Positions 23,092-32,815 are shown, counted from the stretch's first letter. The stretch: DNA of 64,000 nt from Rugamonas sp. A1-17 (GCA_025548565.1 JAJLPB010000002.1:124001-188000); one strand, 5' to 3'. Translations and numbers: made by a program. The notes: a model not told the origin generated them from the letters alone.

Positions 23092-25473
23092 TTAGCCGCT
23101 CAGCGCCGGCGCCCTGGCCCCCAGCATCGACACCAGCGCGGGCAGCATGACGATCGCGCCGACCATATTCCACAAGAACATGAACGCCAGCAGCAGCCCC
23201 ATGTCCGCCTGGAATTTGATGTCCGAGAACACCCAGGTCGCCACCCCCAGCGCCAGCATCACGCCGGTCACCGCGATGGCGGTGCCGGTGGTCTTGAGCG
23301 TTTCGAAATAAGCCTGCTTGAGCGTGCGGCCGCGGTCCAGGTAGTGTTCCAGCCGGTTGTAGATGTAAATCCCGTAATCGACGCCGATCCCGACCCCGAG
23401 CGCGATCACGGGCAAGGTGGCGACCTTGACCCCCAGCCCGAGTTTGGCCATGATGGCTTCGCACAGCACCGAGGTGATGTACAACGGCAGCATGACCGCG
23501 ACGGTCACGCGCCAGCTCCTGAACTCCCACCAGACCAGCAAGGCGACGATGCCGTAGACCAGCAGCAGCATTTGCACCTCGGCCTGCTTGATGACGATGT
23601 TGGTCGCGGCCTCGATGCCGGCGTTGCCGGCGGCGAGCACGAAGCGCATGTCCTGATTGCTGTGCTCAGCCGAGAATTTCTCGGCCGCCTGCACCACGCG
23701 CGACAGCGTGGCCGCCTTGTGATCGGCCAGCGACAGCATCACCGGGACCATCGAGCAATCGTTGTTGTTCAGATCGCTTGGCAGGGAGCGATGCGCTTCG
23801 TTGCCGATGTAACGATCACGGCTGATCGCCGACCATTTCAGGTTGCCGCCGTTGCTGGCGGCGATCATTTTCTTCATGCCGGTGAACAGCGACACGGTCG
23901 ATTCCACGCCCGGCAGGTTCTCCATTTCCCACTGCAGGCGCTCGACCGCCGCCGCCACCGGATACGACGCGCACTCGCCCGGCCTGGTCGTCACCATGAC
24001 CACGAACACGTCCGGACTGGACGAGTAATGCGCCACGGTGTAGGCGTTGTCCCGGTTGTAACGCGACGTGCTGCGCAGCTCGGGGGCGCCGGGGTCGAGG
24101 TCGCCGATCTTCAGGTCGCGGCCGCAGGTCCAGGCCACGCCCAGTATCGCCAGCGCGGCCAGGGCCACCACGCGCGCCACGCGCGGCTCGGTGACACGCG
24201 ACAAGGCGCGCGCCACCCGGTGCGCGCTGCGCGCCTTGCGCTCCTGCTTGCGCAGGCAGGCCGGCGAGACGCCCACGTAGGACATCAGGATGGGCAGCAA
24301 GAACATCTTGGTGAAGATGATCACGAACACGCCGACGCTGGCGCCGATGGCCAGCTCACGGATCACGCCGATGTCGATCACCATCAGGGTCGAGAAGCCG
24401 ACCACGTCGCACAGCAGCGCCACCGAGCCGGGGATGAACAGCAAGCGGAACGTGGCCTTCGCCGCCGCCATGTTGGAGCGGCCGGCATGCACCTCGGACG
24501 CCATGGTGTTGATGTTCTGCACCGCATGGCTGACGCCGATGGCGAAGGTCAGGAAGGGAATCAATATCGAATAGGGATTCACACCAAAGCCGAGCAGGCT
24601 GACGATCCCCATCTGCCAGATCACCGCCAGGCTGCAGCACAGGATCGTGACGGCGGTGCTGCGCAGGCAGCGCGAGTAGGCGTACAGCAGCACGCAGGCC
24701 AGCACGAAGGTGATCGCGAAGAACAAGCCGATCGCGCGGGCGCCGTGGATCAGGTCGCCAACAACCTTGGCGAAGCCGGTCACATGGATCTTGATGTCGC
24801 CGGTTTCGTACTTTTGCCGGACCAGCCGTTCCAGGCGGTCGGAAAACTGGCCGTAGTCCAGCTTTTCGCCCGTCTGGGGGTCCAGTTCAAGCAGGGGCGC
24901 CATGATGATGGTCGATCGGTGATCGTTGGCCACCAGATTGCCGGTCTGGCCGGAGCGGGTCACATTGGTCCTCACCTGCTCGAGCTTGTCGGCCGAACCG
25001 TCGAAGCCGTCCGGCACGATATGGCCGGCGGTCATCCCCTCCTCCGTCACCTCGAACCACATGACGTTCGGCGTCCACAGCGAGCGCATGTTGCTGCGGT
25101 CGACGCCTGGAATATAGAACACCTCGTCGGTAATCTTGCGCAAGGTATCGAGATACCCCTGGCTGTAGATATCGCCCCGCTGGTTCTCGACAACGATCCG
25201 CACGACGTTGCCAAGCGGCCGCAGCTCGTTCTCGTACCTCAGGTAATTAGCGATGTAGGGATGCGACGCCGGGATCATGTTCTGGAAGCTGGCGTCCGAT
25301 TTCAGCTTCAGGATCTGATAGCCGAGCAAGACCGATACCACCACGAACAACAGGATTACTTTCAGGCGATGGCCGAACAGGATCGGCTCGACCAGGCGTT
25401 CGACGCGGCCGACGTTTTCGTGATGGACGACGGCTTCCACCGGCGCCCGCGGCAAGGTCATTTTCCGGTTCAT
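23092..25473 (-). CDS. RND superfamily transporter (MMPL/HpnN-like)
   Basis: A 793-residue inner-membrane exporter with the two-repeat RND plan: TM1 (LKVILLFVVVSVLLGYQILK), a periplasmic loop of about 200 residues, five TMs including AIGLFFAITFVLACVLLYAY and YSILIPFLTFAIGVSHAVQN, then TM7 (VVALAALAILGVAWTC), a second loop and TMs ending MGLLLAFMFLWNMVGAIVML. GIGVDYGIYIYNRLEHYLDR is the typical RND segment with the proton-relay Asp. Such MMPL-type proteins move lipids or hydrophobic molecules. Its ATG overlaps the stop of the YCF48-like gene (ATGA), so it is coupled to it. It is the last gene of the leftward six-gene operon beginning with the GMC oxidoreductase at 32815. Confidence 0.9.
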   Translation of the reverse strand: MNRKMTLPRAPVEAVVHHENVGRVERLVEPILFGHRLKVILLFVVVSVLLGYQILKLKSDASFQNMIPASHPYIANYLRYENELRPLGNVVRIVVENQRGDIYSQGYLDTLRKITDEVFYIPGVDRSNMRSLWTPNVMWFEVTEEGMTAGHIVPDGFDGSADKLEQVRTNVTRSGQTGNLVANDHRSTIIMAPLLELDPQTGEKLDYGQFSDRLERLVRQKYETGDIKIHVTGFAKVVGDLIHGARAIGLFFAITFVLACVLLYAYSRCLRSTAVTILCCSLAVIWQMGIVSLLGFGVNPYSILIPFLTFAIGVSHAVQNINTMASEVHAGRSNMAAAKATFRLLFIPGSVALLCDVVGFSTLMVIDIGVIRELAIGASVGVFVIIFTKMFLLPILMSYVGVSPACLRKQERKARSAHRVARALSRVTEPRVARVVALAALAILGVAWTCGRDLKIGDLDPGAPELRSTSRYNRDNAYTVAHYSSSPDVFVVMVTTRPGECASYPVAAAVERLQWEMENLPGVESTVSLFTGMKKMIAASNGGNLKWSAISRDRYIGNEAHRSLPSDLNNNDCSMVPVMLSLADHKAATLSRVVQAAEKFSAEHSNQDMRFVLAAGNAGIEAATNIVIKQAEVQMLLLVYGIVALLVWWEFRSWRVTVAVMLPLYITSVLCEAIMAKLGLGVKVATLPVIALGVGIGVDYGIYIYNRLEHYLDRGRTLKQAYFETLKTTGTAIAVTGVMLALGVATWVFSDIKFQADMGLLLAFMFLWNMVGAIVMLPALVSMLGARAPALSG

Positions 25474-26612
25474 GGCTGCCCCGCTCCGGTGCCGCCCTGC
25501 AGGGACACGCGCCGGGTTCCGCTGGCGCCCGCGACGAGGTAGGCGTCCTTGCCGGCCGGTGTCATGGCGGCCGCCGGCATGCCGGCGCCCCCGCCTGCAG
25601 GCGTAAAGCGCTGGCCCTGGTCTTGACTGCGCCAGATCCTGCCGTCAAAGGTGAGCAGCGCGATGCCGCCATCCGGCGCAACGAGGCCGGACACCAGCGG
25701 CTTCTTCTCCGCCAGCGCCACCGGTAGCCAATGCGCGCCGTCATCCACCGAACGGAATACCCTGCCGCCAAAGCCGAACGCGATCAGCACTTCCCGTCCC
25801 GCCGCCGCGGCCACGCCCAGCACGCCGTAAAGCTGGCCCGGGTAGCCGGTGTCGAGGGTGGCCCAGCTGGCGCCGCCATCGATGGAACGGTAGACCCGCC
25901 CTCCTTCGCCGGCGATCAGCAACGCCCCCTGCCCCGTCACCGAGATCGCGTTGTAGTGCAGGTTGTCGGGATTGGCGATGCGCTCGCGCCATAGCGCCCA
26001 GCTGCGTCCGCCATCGGCCGTGTGGAAGAGCTGGCCGAACGAGCCAACCACGATGCCCTCCGACGTGTTCCTGAACCAGACATCGAACAGCGGACGCGAC
26101 GGGCCGAATTTCGCGCCGGCCTGCGCGTCCTCGAGCGCCCGCTGCGCTTCCTGTGCCGCGGCACTGGCGCCGTTCACCGCGCCCGCCTCCCGCAAACGCC
26201 GCTGCGCCGCGTCGATCACCAGCGCGTTGGCGCGGTTGCCGTCGAACTGCTTGCTCCATCGCCCGCCGCCGTCGTCGCTGCGCAGGATGACGCCGTCGTG
26301 GCCGACGGCCCAACCGTTCCGGGGCGTGGGAAAAAAGACCGCCGTCAGCGTCACGGACACGGGCACCTCGGCTTGCCGCCAGGAGGCGCCCTTGGTGTCC
26401 GAGTAGACGATGATGCCGTGTTCACCCACGGCGACCAGCCGGTCGCCGGCGCTGACGACATCCAGCAGCATCGCGCCGGACGCCTTCGGCGCCCGGAACG
26501 CCGGGGTATCGAGCCGGTCGCCGTCAGCCCGCGCCAGCGGCGATGCGACGGCGATCGCAAGGCAGGCGAGCAGCCGCAAGCCCATGCGGCCAATCTCAGT
26601 TGTATGAATCAT
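25470..26612 (-). CDS. YCF48/BNR-repeat periplasmic beta-propeller protein
   Basis: A 380-residue exported protein (signal region MGLRLLACLAIAVASPLARA-D; the ATG at 26612 adds nine residues). It holds at least five repeats of the YCF48/photosystem-II-assembly-like blade: GEHGIIVYSDTKGASW, GWAVGHDGVILRSDDGGGRW, GIVVGSFGQLFHTADGGRSW, LLIAGEGGRVYRSIDGGASW and AFGFGGRVFRSVDDGAHW, each ending in the sialidase-type S-D-G-G-x-x-W turn. In plants the homologue chaperones photosystem assembly; in heterotrophs such proteins accompany DUF1329, DUF1302 and RND genes, exactly as here, and may assemble or bridge the transporter. Translationally coupled to the RND gene. Confidence 0.85.
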   Translation of the reverse strand: MIHTTEIGRMGLRLLACLAIAVASPLARADGDRLDTPAFRAPKASGAMLLDVVSAGDRLVAVGEHGIIVYSDTKGASWRQAEVPVSVTLTAVFFPTPRNGWAVGHDGVILRSDDGGGRWSKQFDGNRANALVIDAAQRRLREAGAVNGASAAAQEAQRALEDAQAGAKFGPSRPLFDVWFRNTSEGIVVGSFGQLFHTADGGRSWALWRERIANPDNLHYNAISVTGQGALLIAGEGGRVYRSIDGGASWATLDTGYPGQLYGVLGVAAAAGREVLIAFGFGGRVFRSVDDGAHWLPVALAEKKPLVSGLVAPDGGIALLTFDGRIWRSQDQGQRFTPAGGGAGMPAAAMTPAGKDAYLVAGASGTRRVSLQGGTGAGQP

Positions 26613-26663
26613 GAGGTCACTTGTTGATTAAGTCATCGGAAGGAAGGCGGCATGGCCGCCGCG

Positions 26664-28013
26664 TTAATTCGCGAAGCGGCGCATGGCGTCGGTGGAGAAG
26701 GCGGCGACATCGAATTTCTCGTTGTACTTCATCGGCCTGGACGCGTTGATCAGGTTGCTGATCATGTAGCGGCGGGCCTGCAGGTCGTATTGCACGCCGC
26801 ACGCCACGCCGATGGTCTGCGCATCGTAAAACTGCATCGCGTGCATCTCCCGCACCCGCCACAGCTCCTTGCGGCCATCGTAGATGTCGACGTGGGCGAG
26901 CTGCCAGCTATCCTCGTCCAGGTAAAACACCCGCTTGCCGTAGATATGGCGCTTGCCCTCCTTCAGCGTCGACTCCACCACCCAGACGCGGTGCAACTCG
27001 TAGCGCACCAGGTCCTGATTCATATGGCCGGGCCGGACCACGTCGTTGGCCTGGACGCTCTTGTCGACCAGGCGGTAATTGTTATAGGGGATGAGCATCT
27101 CCTTCTTGCCCACCAGCTTCCAATCGAAACGGTCCGGCGCGCCGTTGAAGCCGTCGTAGTCGTCGGCGGTCCCCAGGCCGTCCTCGCCCGGGCCGGGGGA
27201 ATCATAGGAAATCTCCGGCGCCCGCATCACGCGGCGCGATCCCGGGTTGTAGGTCCATGCGAGCCGGGGCTCCTGGACCTGGTCCATGGTCTCGTGCAGG
27301 AGCAAAGCGGTGCCCGCCTGGCTGGACGGCGCCGTATCGCCGCGCAGATAGTAGAACAGGCGGTTGGGCTCCGCGTTCTTCACATACGCGGCCGAACCCA
27401 GGTATTCGACCCGCGACACCGGGGTGAAATTGCCATTGGCCTGCACCGGGAAGATTTTGCTGTAGCGGACGAATCCCTCGCCCCGATAGCGCGCGAGGTA
27501 GTTCCAGATCACCTCCAGGCCGCTCTTCGGCATCGGGAATGGCACGGTGGAGTTCTTCACGTTACGCAGGCCGTTGCCGGCTTCGGCCAGGGCGGCCTTG
27601 GCGGCCTCCGCCTTGATGTTGTCGTACTCGTGTTGCGGCAAGGCCGCCGTGCGATGGCTGGGATAGACCACCATCTTGTAGGTTGGCATGCGCTTGAGCA
27701 TTTCGATCTGGCCCGGCGGCAGCTTGTCCTGGTATTGCGCCACATTGGCCGCCGTCACCGTGAACAGCGGTTTGTCGGCCGCGAACGGATCGGCGTAGGC
27801 GGCATTCGCGTCGAGGCCGGCAGGACGGGCGGTCAGCCCTCCCTCCCATTTCGGAATGGCGCCGTCCTTGTTGCCGGCCTTCTCGGCGCCCGTCGGCGTC
27901 AGGTCCTTGCCCAGGTGTTCGAGTTCCTGGGCGTTCAGCGCGGCGAGCGCGGCGCCGGAAGCGGCGGCCAGGCCGGCCAGCAAAGTCAGCGCCCACAGTG
28001 GTTTGCGATGCAT
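26664..28013 (-). CDS. DUF1329 domain protein, LolB-like fold
   Basis: A 449-residue exported protein with signal peptide MHRKPLWALTLLAGLAAASG (ALA-AL). The body matches the DUF1329 family: LGKDLTPTGAEKAGNKDGAI followed by PKWEGG near the N-terminus, RRVMRAPEISYDSPGPGEDG then DDYDGFNGAPDRFDWKLVGK, LHRVWVVESTLKEGKRHIYG and RVFYLDEDSWQLAHVDIYDG. The fold is predicted to be a large incomplete beta-barrel like LolA/LolB and is thought to bind hydrophobic ligands in the periplasm. It lies 17 bp downstream of the DUF1302 barrel gene, the standard pairing. Together they are candidates for taking a lipid-like substrate from the outer membrane across the periplasm. Confidence 0.92.
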   Translation of the reverse strand: MHRKPLWALTLLAGLAAASGAALAALNAQELEHLGKDLTPTGAEKAGNKDGAIPKWEGGLTARPAGLDANAAYADPFAADKPLFTVTAANVAQYQDKLPPGQIEMLKRMPTYKMVVYPSHRTAALPQHEYDNIKAEAAKAALAEAGNGLRNVKNSTVPFPMPKSGLEVIWNYLARYRGEGFVRYSKIFPVQANGNFTPVSRVEYLGSAAYVKNAEPNRLFYYLRGDTAPSSQAGTALLLHETMDQVQEPRLAWTYNPGSRRVMRAPEISYDSPGPGEDGLGTADDYDGFNGAPDRFDWKLVGKKEMLIPYNNYRLVDKSVQANDVVRPGHMNQDLVRYELHRVWVVESTLKEGKRHIYGKRVFYLDEDSWQLAHVDIYDGRKELWRVREMHAMQFYDAQTIGVACGVQYDLQARRYMISNLINASRPMKYNEKFDVAAFSTDAMRRFAN

Positions 28014-28030
28014 GTTTCGTCTCCTTGATT

Positions 28031-29896
28031 TTAGAAATTGATGCCGACAACCGCCGAGTAGTAATCGTGGTCATGCAGCACGTCGTACTTGGCGCCGTGG
28101 TTGTAGCGCGTATAGCTGACGTCGGCGTAGTAGCGGTTGTTGTAGTCGGCGCGCAGGGCAAGGCCCAGCACCCGGCGGTCCTCGACGAAGGCGTTGTCGG
28201 CCGAATAGCCCTTCACGTCCTGCGACCAGAACAGCCTGGGTTTCAAGTTCACGCCGGCGAACACATCCGGATAACTGAGTTCGGCCTGCACCCGGTATCC
28301 CCAGGCGTTGGCGGTGAAGAAGCCCTTGTCCTCGCAATTGTCCGGATTGGGATTGCCGGTGAACGCGCACGGGATGGTGGCCGTCTGCGCGAGGCCAAAC
28401 ACGGACGCCCGGCCGTAGCGGGTCGACGTGGCCGGATCGCCCATCCCCGACCAGTGCTGATAGGCGACCTCGCCGATCAAGGTGAGCGATTCGGCCGCCG
28501 CCACCTGCGGCAAGACCTTGACCGTCGACACCTGCGCCTGCGCCTTGTTCTTCAAGTCGTAGCCTTGCACCGTGCCGCCGGCCGGCGTGGCGGCGAGGCG
28601 GGCCAGCGGCCCCACTCCCAGCGCGGCGCCGGCGGTCAGGTCGGTGGTGTTGATCTGCACCGGCACGTCCCTGGTGAAACTGGCCTCGCCCGACAGCGAC
28701 CAGCCGGCCACCACCGTCGAGGCGCTCATGCCCAGCACCTGGATATCGCGCGCCGAGTAGTCCCATTGGAATTGCAACGGGCCAGGTCCGCCGGCCTGCG
28801 CCAGCGCGCCGGTCCAGACCGATGCGCCCGGCGAAGGCGACTTCACCAGGCTGTAGATCGGGTTGCGCGCGTGGTAGTTGGCGAAATAGACACCCAGTTC
28901 GGTGTCGATGGCCGCCACCTGGTAGCGCGCGGCCAGGCCGAACTGGCCACTACTGCCGGGCTTGTTGTCGGGCGCGCGGCCCAGGCGGAAATTGAACGGC
29001 GGCAGTCCCGGCGCGGGCGGCACGCCGTTGTATTGCAGCTGGTCCGGCAACGGGTCGCCGCCGGCAAGCGCGCCGCCCGGGCAGTTCAGGAAGTCGCTGA
29101 GCGACCAGTAGGTGCCGCAACCGTCGAGGATGTTCTTCTTCCAGGCGAATTGATAGAACGCCTCCAGGTTCACGCCGTTCGGCAGACTGAGGGTGGCCGA
29201 CACCTGCGGTATCGGCAGCAGGATCTCCTTCACCTGCGCGCCGGGCCGGTTGGCCGCCGTGATGTCGAACGCGCCGAACTGGTTGATGCCGGGGATGAAC
29301 AGGCTCTCGCCCCAGTTCACCACGTGGTTACCCAGCTTGACGTTCAGCGGCGTGTCCCTGGCGAGCTCGAAGGTGCCGAAGCCGTAGGCATTGTCCAGCG
29401 CGATCCCGGAGAACTTCGACAAGGTGTCGAAGCCCGCGTCGTCCAGCGCGGTGTCGGTCGCATAGCCGTTGGCGAAGTTGCCATGGCCGACACGTTTGTG
29501 CTCGCCGGCATAGTCGTACCAGCCCTTGGCACCGATCACCACGCCGAAATTGTCCTTCTTGAGTTTGACTTCGCCGTTGAACTTCGCGATCGTCGAGAAC
29601 GCGGCGCCCTTGCCATAATTGAGGTTGCCATCGTCGTTTTGACCGATGCCGCGGCCGCCGTTGCCGATCCCGACCAGGACCGGATCGGCGCCGCGCGCGC
29701 GCCAGCTGCTGCCGACCGACGTGCCGAACGACCATTGACCTTCGACGCCGTTGTCGAGGCTGAAATCGCCGGCGCTGGCCGGGGCCGGGTGGCCGGCCCC
29801 GATCAGCGCGATCGCCGCCGCGCATGCCTGCGCCGCCGCGCGGCGCCGGAACCGGGTCAGCGCCAGATGGCCGCGCGCCGTGTGAAGTTGTTGCAT
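28031..29896 (-). CDS. DUF1302 family outer-membrane barrel protein
   Basis: A 621-residue protein with a long, Arg-rich signal peptide (RRRAAAQACAAAIALIGAGH, ending ASA-GD). The mature chain begins FSLDNGVEGQWSFGTSVGSS and has the DUF1302 plan of alternating amphipathic strands with Asn/Gly/Tyr loops, NHVVNWGESLFIPGINQFGA near the centre and a final strand YYSAVVGINF ending in Phe. Two Cys pairs (CGTYWSLSDFLNCPGG and CAFTGNPNPDNCED) may form loop disulfides. Members are strongly tied to DUF1329 proteins. Function as a substrate channel or porin is inferred. It sits third in the operon, 93 bp after the thiolase gene. Confidence 0.9.
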   Translation of the reverse strand: MQQLHTARGHLALTRFRRRAAAQACAAAIALIGAGHPAPASAGDFSLDNGVEGQWSFGTSVGSSWRARGADPVLVGIGNGGRGIGQNDDGNLNYGKGAAFSTIAKFNGEVKLKKDNFGVVIGAKGWYDYAGEHKRVGHGNFANGYATDTALDDAGFDTLSKFSGIALDNAYGFGTFELARDTPLNVKLGNHVVNWGESLFIPGINQFGAFDITAANRPGAQVKEILLPIPQVSATLSLPNGVNLEAFYQFAWKKNILDGCGTYWSLSDFLNCPGGALAGGDPLPDQLQYNGVPPAPGLPPFNFRLGRAPDNKPGSSGQFGLAARYQVAAIDTELGVYFANYHARNPIYSLVKSPSPGASVWTGALAQAGGPGPLQFQWDYSARDIQVLGMSASTVVAGWSLSGEASFTRDVPVQINTTDLTAGAALGVGPLARLAATPAGGTVQGYDLKNKAQAQVSTVKVLPQVAAAESLTLIGEVAYQHWSGMGDPATSTRYGRASVFGLAQTATIPCAFTGNPNPDNCEDKGFFTANAWGYRVQAELSYPDVFAGVNLKPRLFWSQDVKGYSADNAFVEDRRVLGLALRADYNNRYYADVSYTRYNHGAKYDVLHDHDYYSAVVGINF

Positions 29897-29989
29897 GTTG
29901 TCCTCCTCCGTCTTTTATTTTTTAAGTACGATGAAAAATCTGCTGCGCCAAATCTCCTTGCTGCCCTCCTTGCCGGTTGCGGCCCGCCC

Positions 29990-31174
29990 TCAGATCCGTT
30001 CGAGACACAGGGCGATGCCCTGCCCGCCGCCGATGCACAGCGACACCACCGCCTTGCGCGTGTCCGTGCGCCGCAGCGCGTGCGCCACCTTCGTGATCAG
30101 AATCGCGCCCGTGGCACCGATCGGATGGCCGTGGGCGATGGCCCCGCCATCGACGTTGAACCTCGCCGGGTCGATCTTGAGTTCGTCGCGCACCACCAGG
30201 GCGATCGCCGCGAACGCCTCGTTGACCTCGAAACGATCAACCTCGTCCATCAGCCAACCGGCGCGATCGAGCGCCTGCCGGATCGCCGGCAGCGGGCCCA
30301 GGCCGAAAAAGCCCGGTTCGACCCCGGCCAGGCCGATGCCGCGTATGGCCAGCATCGGCGCCAGGCCGTGCTCGCGCGCGGTCCCCGCCTCGCAGACGAT
30401 CATCGCGGCGGCGCCGGCATTGACCCCGGGGGCGCTGCCCGCCGTGATGGTGCCGTCGGGACGGAACGCCGGCTTGAGCTTGGCCAGCGTCTCCACCGTG
30501 GTGTCGGGCCGCACCGCCTCGTCGGCGGCGAAACTGGAGACCGCCCCCTTGGCGCCGGTCAGCGGCAAGGCCTCGATCTCCGCATCGAACCATCCGGCCG
30601 CCTGGGCCGCGGCGAAGCGCTGCTGGCTGTGCGCCGCGAACGCATCCTGCGCCTGCCGCGTGAGGCCGAACTTGCGCACCAGATCCTCGGTGTGCCAGCC
30701 CGAATGCCGGCCGGAGAAGGCATCGTTCAGGCCATCGGACAGGACGGCGTCGATCGCCGCGACGTCGCCCATGCGCGCCCCCGCCCGCATGGCCGGCAGC
30801 AGGTAGGGCGCACGTTCCATGTTTTCCATGCCGCCGGCGACCACGATGCGCGCCAGGCCCGCCGCGACCTCGGCATAGGCGGTGGCGACCGCCTGGGCGC
30901 CGGAACCGCACACGCGGTTGACCGTCATCGCCGGCACGCCGACCGGCAAGCCGCCGTGGATCGCCGCCTGGCGCGCCGGGTTCATGCGGCCGCCGGCTTG
31001 CAGCACGGCGCCCATCACCACCCCGTCCACCGCCGCGGCCTCCAGCCCGGCGCGCCGCAGTGTGGCGGCGATGACGTGCGCGCCCAGGGCGGGCGCCGGC
31101 GTGTTCCTGAGCGAGCCGCCAAAGCCGCCGATGGCGGTGCGTACGGGGGAACAGATAACGATGTCTTTACTCAT
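29990..31174 (-). CDS. Acetyl-CoA C-acyltransferase (thiolase)
   Basis: A 394-residue thiolase of the degradative/biosynthetic thiolase I-II superfamily. The acyl-accepting Cys is C89 in TVNRVCGSGAQAVATAYAEV, the second catalytic pair is His in NVDGGAIAHGHPIGATGA and Cys in SLCIGGGQGIA; EVNEAFAAIAL contains the NEAF motif. All active-site residues are intact and length is usual. It cleaves 3-ketoacyl-CoA with CoA, or condenses acetyl-CoA. Placed second in the leftward operon between a GMC oxidoreductase and the envelope genes, it most likely performs the last step of a beta-oxidation-type pathway for the island substrate rather than polyhydroxybutyrate synthesis, as no phaB or phaC is near. 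Confidence 0.92.
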   Translation of the reverse strand: MSKDIVICSPVRTAIGGFGGSLRNTPAPALGAHVIAATLRRAGLEAAAVDGVVMGAVLQAGGRMNPARQAAIHGGLPVGVPAMTVNRVCGSGAQAVATAYAEVAAGLARIVVAGGMENMERAPYLLPAMRAGARMGDVAAIDAVLSDGLNDAFSGRHSGWHTEDLVRKFGLTRQAQDAFAAHSQQRFAAAQAAGWFDAEIEALPLTGAKGAVSSFAADEAVRPDTTVETLAKLKPAFRPDGTITAGSAPGVNAGAAAMIVCEAGTAREHGLAPMLAIRGIGLAGVEPGFFGLGPLPAIRQALDRAGWLMDEVDRFEVNEAFAAIALVVRDELKIDPARFNVDGGAIAHGHPIGATGAILITKVAHALRRTDTRKAVVSLCIGGGQGIALCLERI

Positions 31175-31213
31175 GGTGATAATCCTCTTGATATATGAGA
31201 CGAAGCGGGTGCC

Positions 31214-32815
31214 TCAGGCCTTGGCGGGGAGATGGGACATCGCGTGTTCCGCCAGCGCCGCGATGGTCAGGCTGGGATTCACCCCCAGGTTGGCGCTGAG
31301 CATGGAGCCGTCGCAAATCAGCAGGTTCTGGTAGCCGAACACCCGGTTCTGCGCATCCATGACGCCGCGCTCGGGCGAGTCGGCCATCGCGCAGCCGCCC
31401 ATGCAGTGCGCCGTGGTCGGAATGTTGAACAGGATCTCGGTCAGCAAGGTCATGGGGACGCCGCCGAGCGCCTTGGCGCCCCGCGCGATGAAGGCATTGG
31501 CTTCCGGGATGAAGGTCGGGATCGGCCCGCCACTGGTGCTCAGCCGCTTTCCAAACGGCCAATACCAGCGGCGCTCGAGGCGCATGTCGAGAAAGGCATC
31601 GACCGTCTGCATCACCACGAACAGGACCGTCTGGCGCGCGAAGCCGGACGGATTGTGCACCCGCAGGGCTTGCAGCGGATGCGTCAACAAGCTCCACAGC
31701 CAGGTGAGGATCCGGGTCCATCCGGCCCGGCCGCCGGCCATCAGGGTCATCATCAGCGCGAGCGAATCGGAGCCCTCCGGATAGCGCACCGCGCCGATGT
31801 GCGTGCGTTCGTCGATATACACGCCGGCGCCGCCGGCCACCCCGGCCGACATGCTCTTGTCATGCTTGGGAAAACGCACGCCGACCAGGGATTCGGCATT
31901 GGTGCGCACGCGCTTGCCGAGATCGTCGCTGATGCGCGGCAGCGAGCCCTTCTGTTTCAGGCGGAACAGCAACTCCATCGTGCCCAGCGACGACGCGGCG
32001 AACACCACGCCACGGCAGCGGAAGGTGCGCCGCTGTTTGTTGAACCACACCGTCGAGCGCTCGGTGACGACCTCGTAGCCGTCGCCGCCATCGGCCTTGC
32101 CGTTGAGCGGCCGCACATCCACCACCCTGGTCTCGGCGAACACCTGCGCGCCCCGCTTTTCCGCGAAGTAGAGGTAATTCTTGTCGAGCGTGTTCTTGGC
32201 GTTGTGGCGGCAGCCGATCATGCAGCCGCCACAACCGATGCAAGTCCCCCGGTCCGGGCCCTCGCCGCCAAAATACGGATCGGCATAGGTCTTGCCGCCG
32301 GCCTCCCCCTTGGGCGGGAAGAAGGTCGCGACCCGGCCATGATGGAAGGTCTGGTGCACGCCCTGCAGCCGCGCCATCTTCTCGAGCCGGAAATCGGCCT
32401 CGCCCAGCAATGCGTTCTCGGTCACACCCAGCATTTTTTCCGCGACCGCATAATACTGCGGCATGATGCGCTTCCAGTCCCGCAGGCCGGCCCACGTGCC
32501 CTCCTCCCATACTTTCCCCGGAGGTATCAGCAAGGCGTTGGCGTAGGTGATCGAGCCGCCCCCGACCGCGTTGCCGCTCAGGACCATGACGTGCCGGAAC
32601 ATCCGCATGTTGTAGAAACCAAACATCTTCAGGCCGGGATTCCACATGTAGCGGCGCGCATCCCAGCTGGTTTTGGGGAAGTCTTCGGCCTTCCAGCGCT
32701 TGCCCATCTCCATCACGCCAACGGAATAGCCCTTTTCGGTCAGCCGGCAAGCCGACACGCTACCGCCGAAGCCGGAACCGATGATGATGTAGTCGAAATC
32801 GAAAGCGGTCGTCAT
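31214..32815 (-). CDS. GMC oxidoreductase, cholesterol oxidase-like, with four-Cys motif
   Basis: A 533-residue FAD enzyme of the glucose-methanol-choline family, closest in style to the ChoD-like cholesterol oxidase branch. FDYIIIGSGFGGSVSACRLT binds the ADP part of FAD, SGNAVGGGSITYANALL is the flavin-covering loop, and FNIPTTAHCMGGCAMADSPE plus SANLGVNPSLTIAALAEHAM hold the active-site His and Asn. A ferredoxin-like cysteine set C192, C195, C198 and C202 (TCIGCGGCMIGCRHNAKN) could bind an iron-sulfur cluster. No signal peptide, so probably cytoplasmic or membrane-associated. It is the first gene of the six-gene leftward operon and would oxidise an alcohol, perhaps a 3-hydroxysteroid or terpenol. 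A paralogue is at 36549. Confidence 0.88.
   Translation of the reverse strand: MTTAFDFDYIIIGSGFGGSVSACRLTEKGYSVGVMEMGKRWKAEDFPKTSWDARRYMWNPGLKMFGFYNMRMFRHVMVLSGNAVGGGSITYANALLIPPGKVWEEGTWAGLRDWKRIMPQYYAVAEKMLGVTENALLGEADFRLEKMARLQGVHQTFHHGRVATFFPPKGEAGGKTYADPYFGGEGPDRGTCIGCGGCMIGCRHNAKNTLDKNYLYFAEKRGAQVFAETRVVDVRPLNGKADGGDGYEVVTERSTVWFNKQRRTFRCRGVVFAASSLGTMELLFRLKQKGSLPRISDDLGKRVRTNAESLVGVRFPKHDKSMSAGVAGGAGVYIDERTHIGAVRYPEGSDSLALMMTLMAGGRAGWTRILTWLWSLLTHPLQALRVHNPSGFARQTVLFVVMQTVDAFLDMRLERRWYWPFGKRLSTSGGPIPTFIPEANAFIARGAKALGGVPMTLLTEILFNIPTTAHCMGGCAMADSPERGVMDAQNRVFGYQNLLICDGSMLSANLGVNPSLTIAALAEHAMSHLPAKA

Noticed and set aside
26648..26662. GGCGGC-ATG-GCCGCC hairpin as terminator between DUF1329 and YCF48-like genes
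   Set aside because: Only a 6-bp stem with a 3-base loop and no U-run, inside an apparent operon; likely chance.
27998..31198. 1066-codon open frame on the plus strand
   Set aside because: Runs antisense across three well-supported genes (DUF1329, DUF1302, thiolase); composition is that of a GC-driven shadow.
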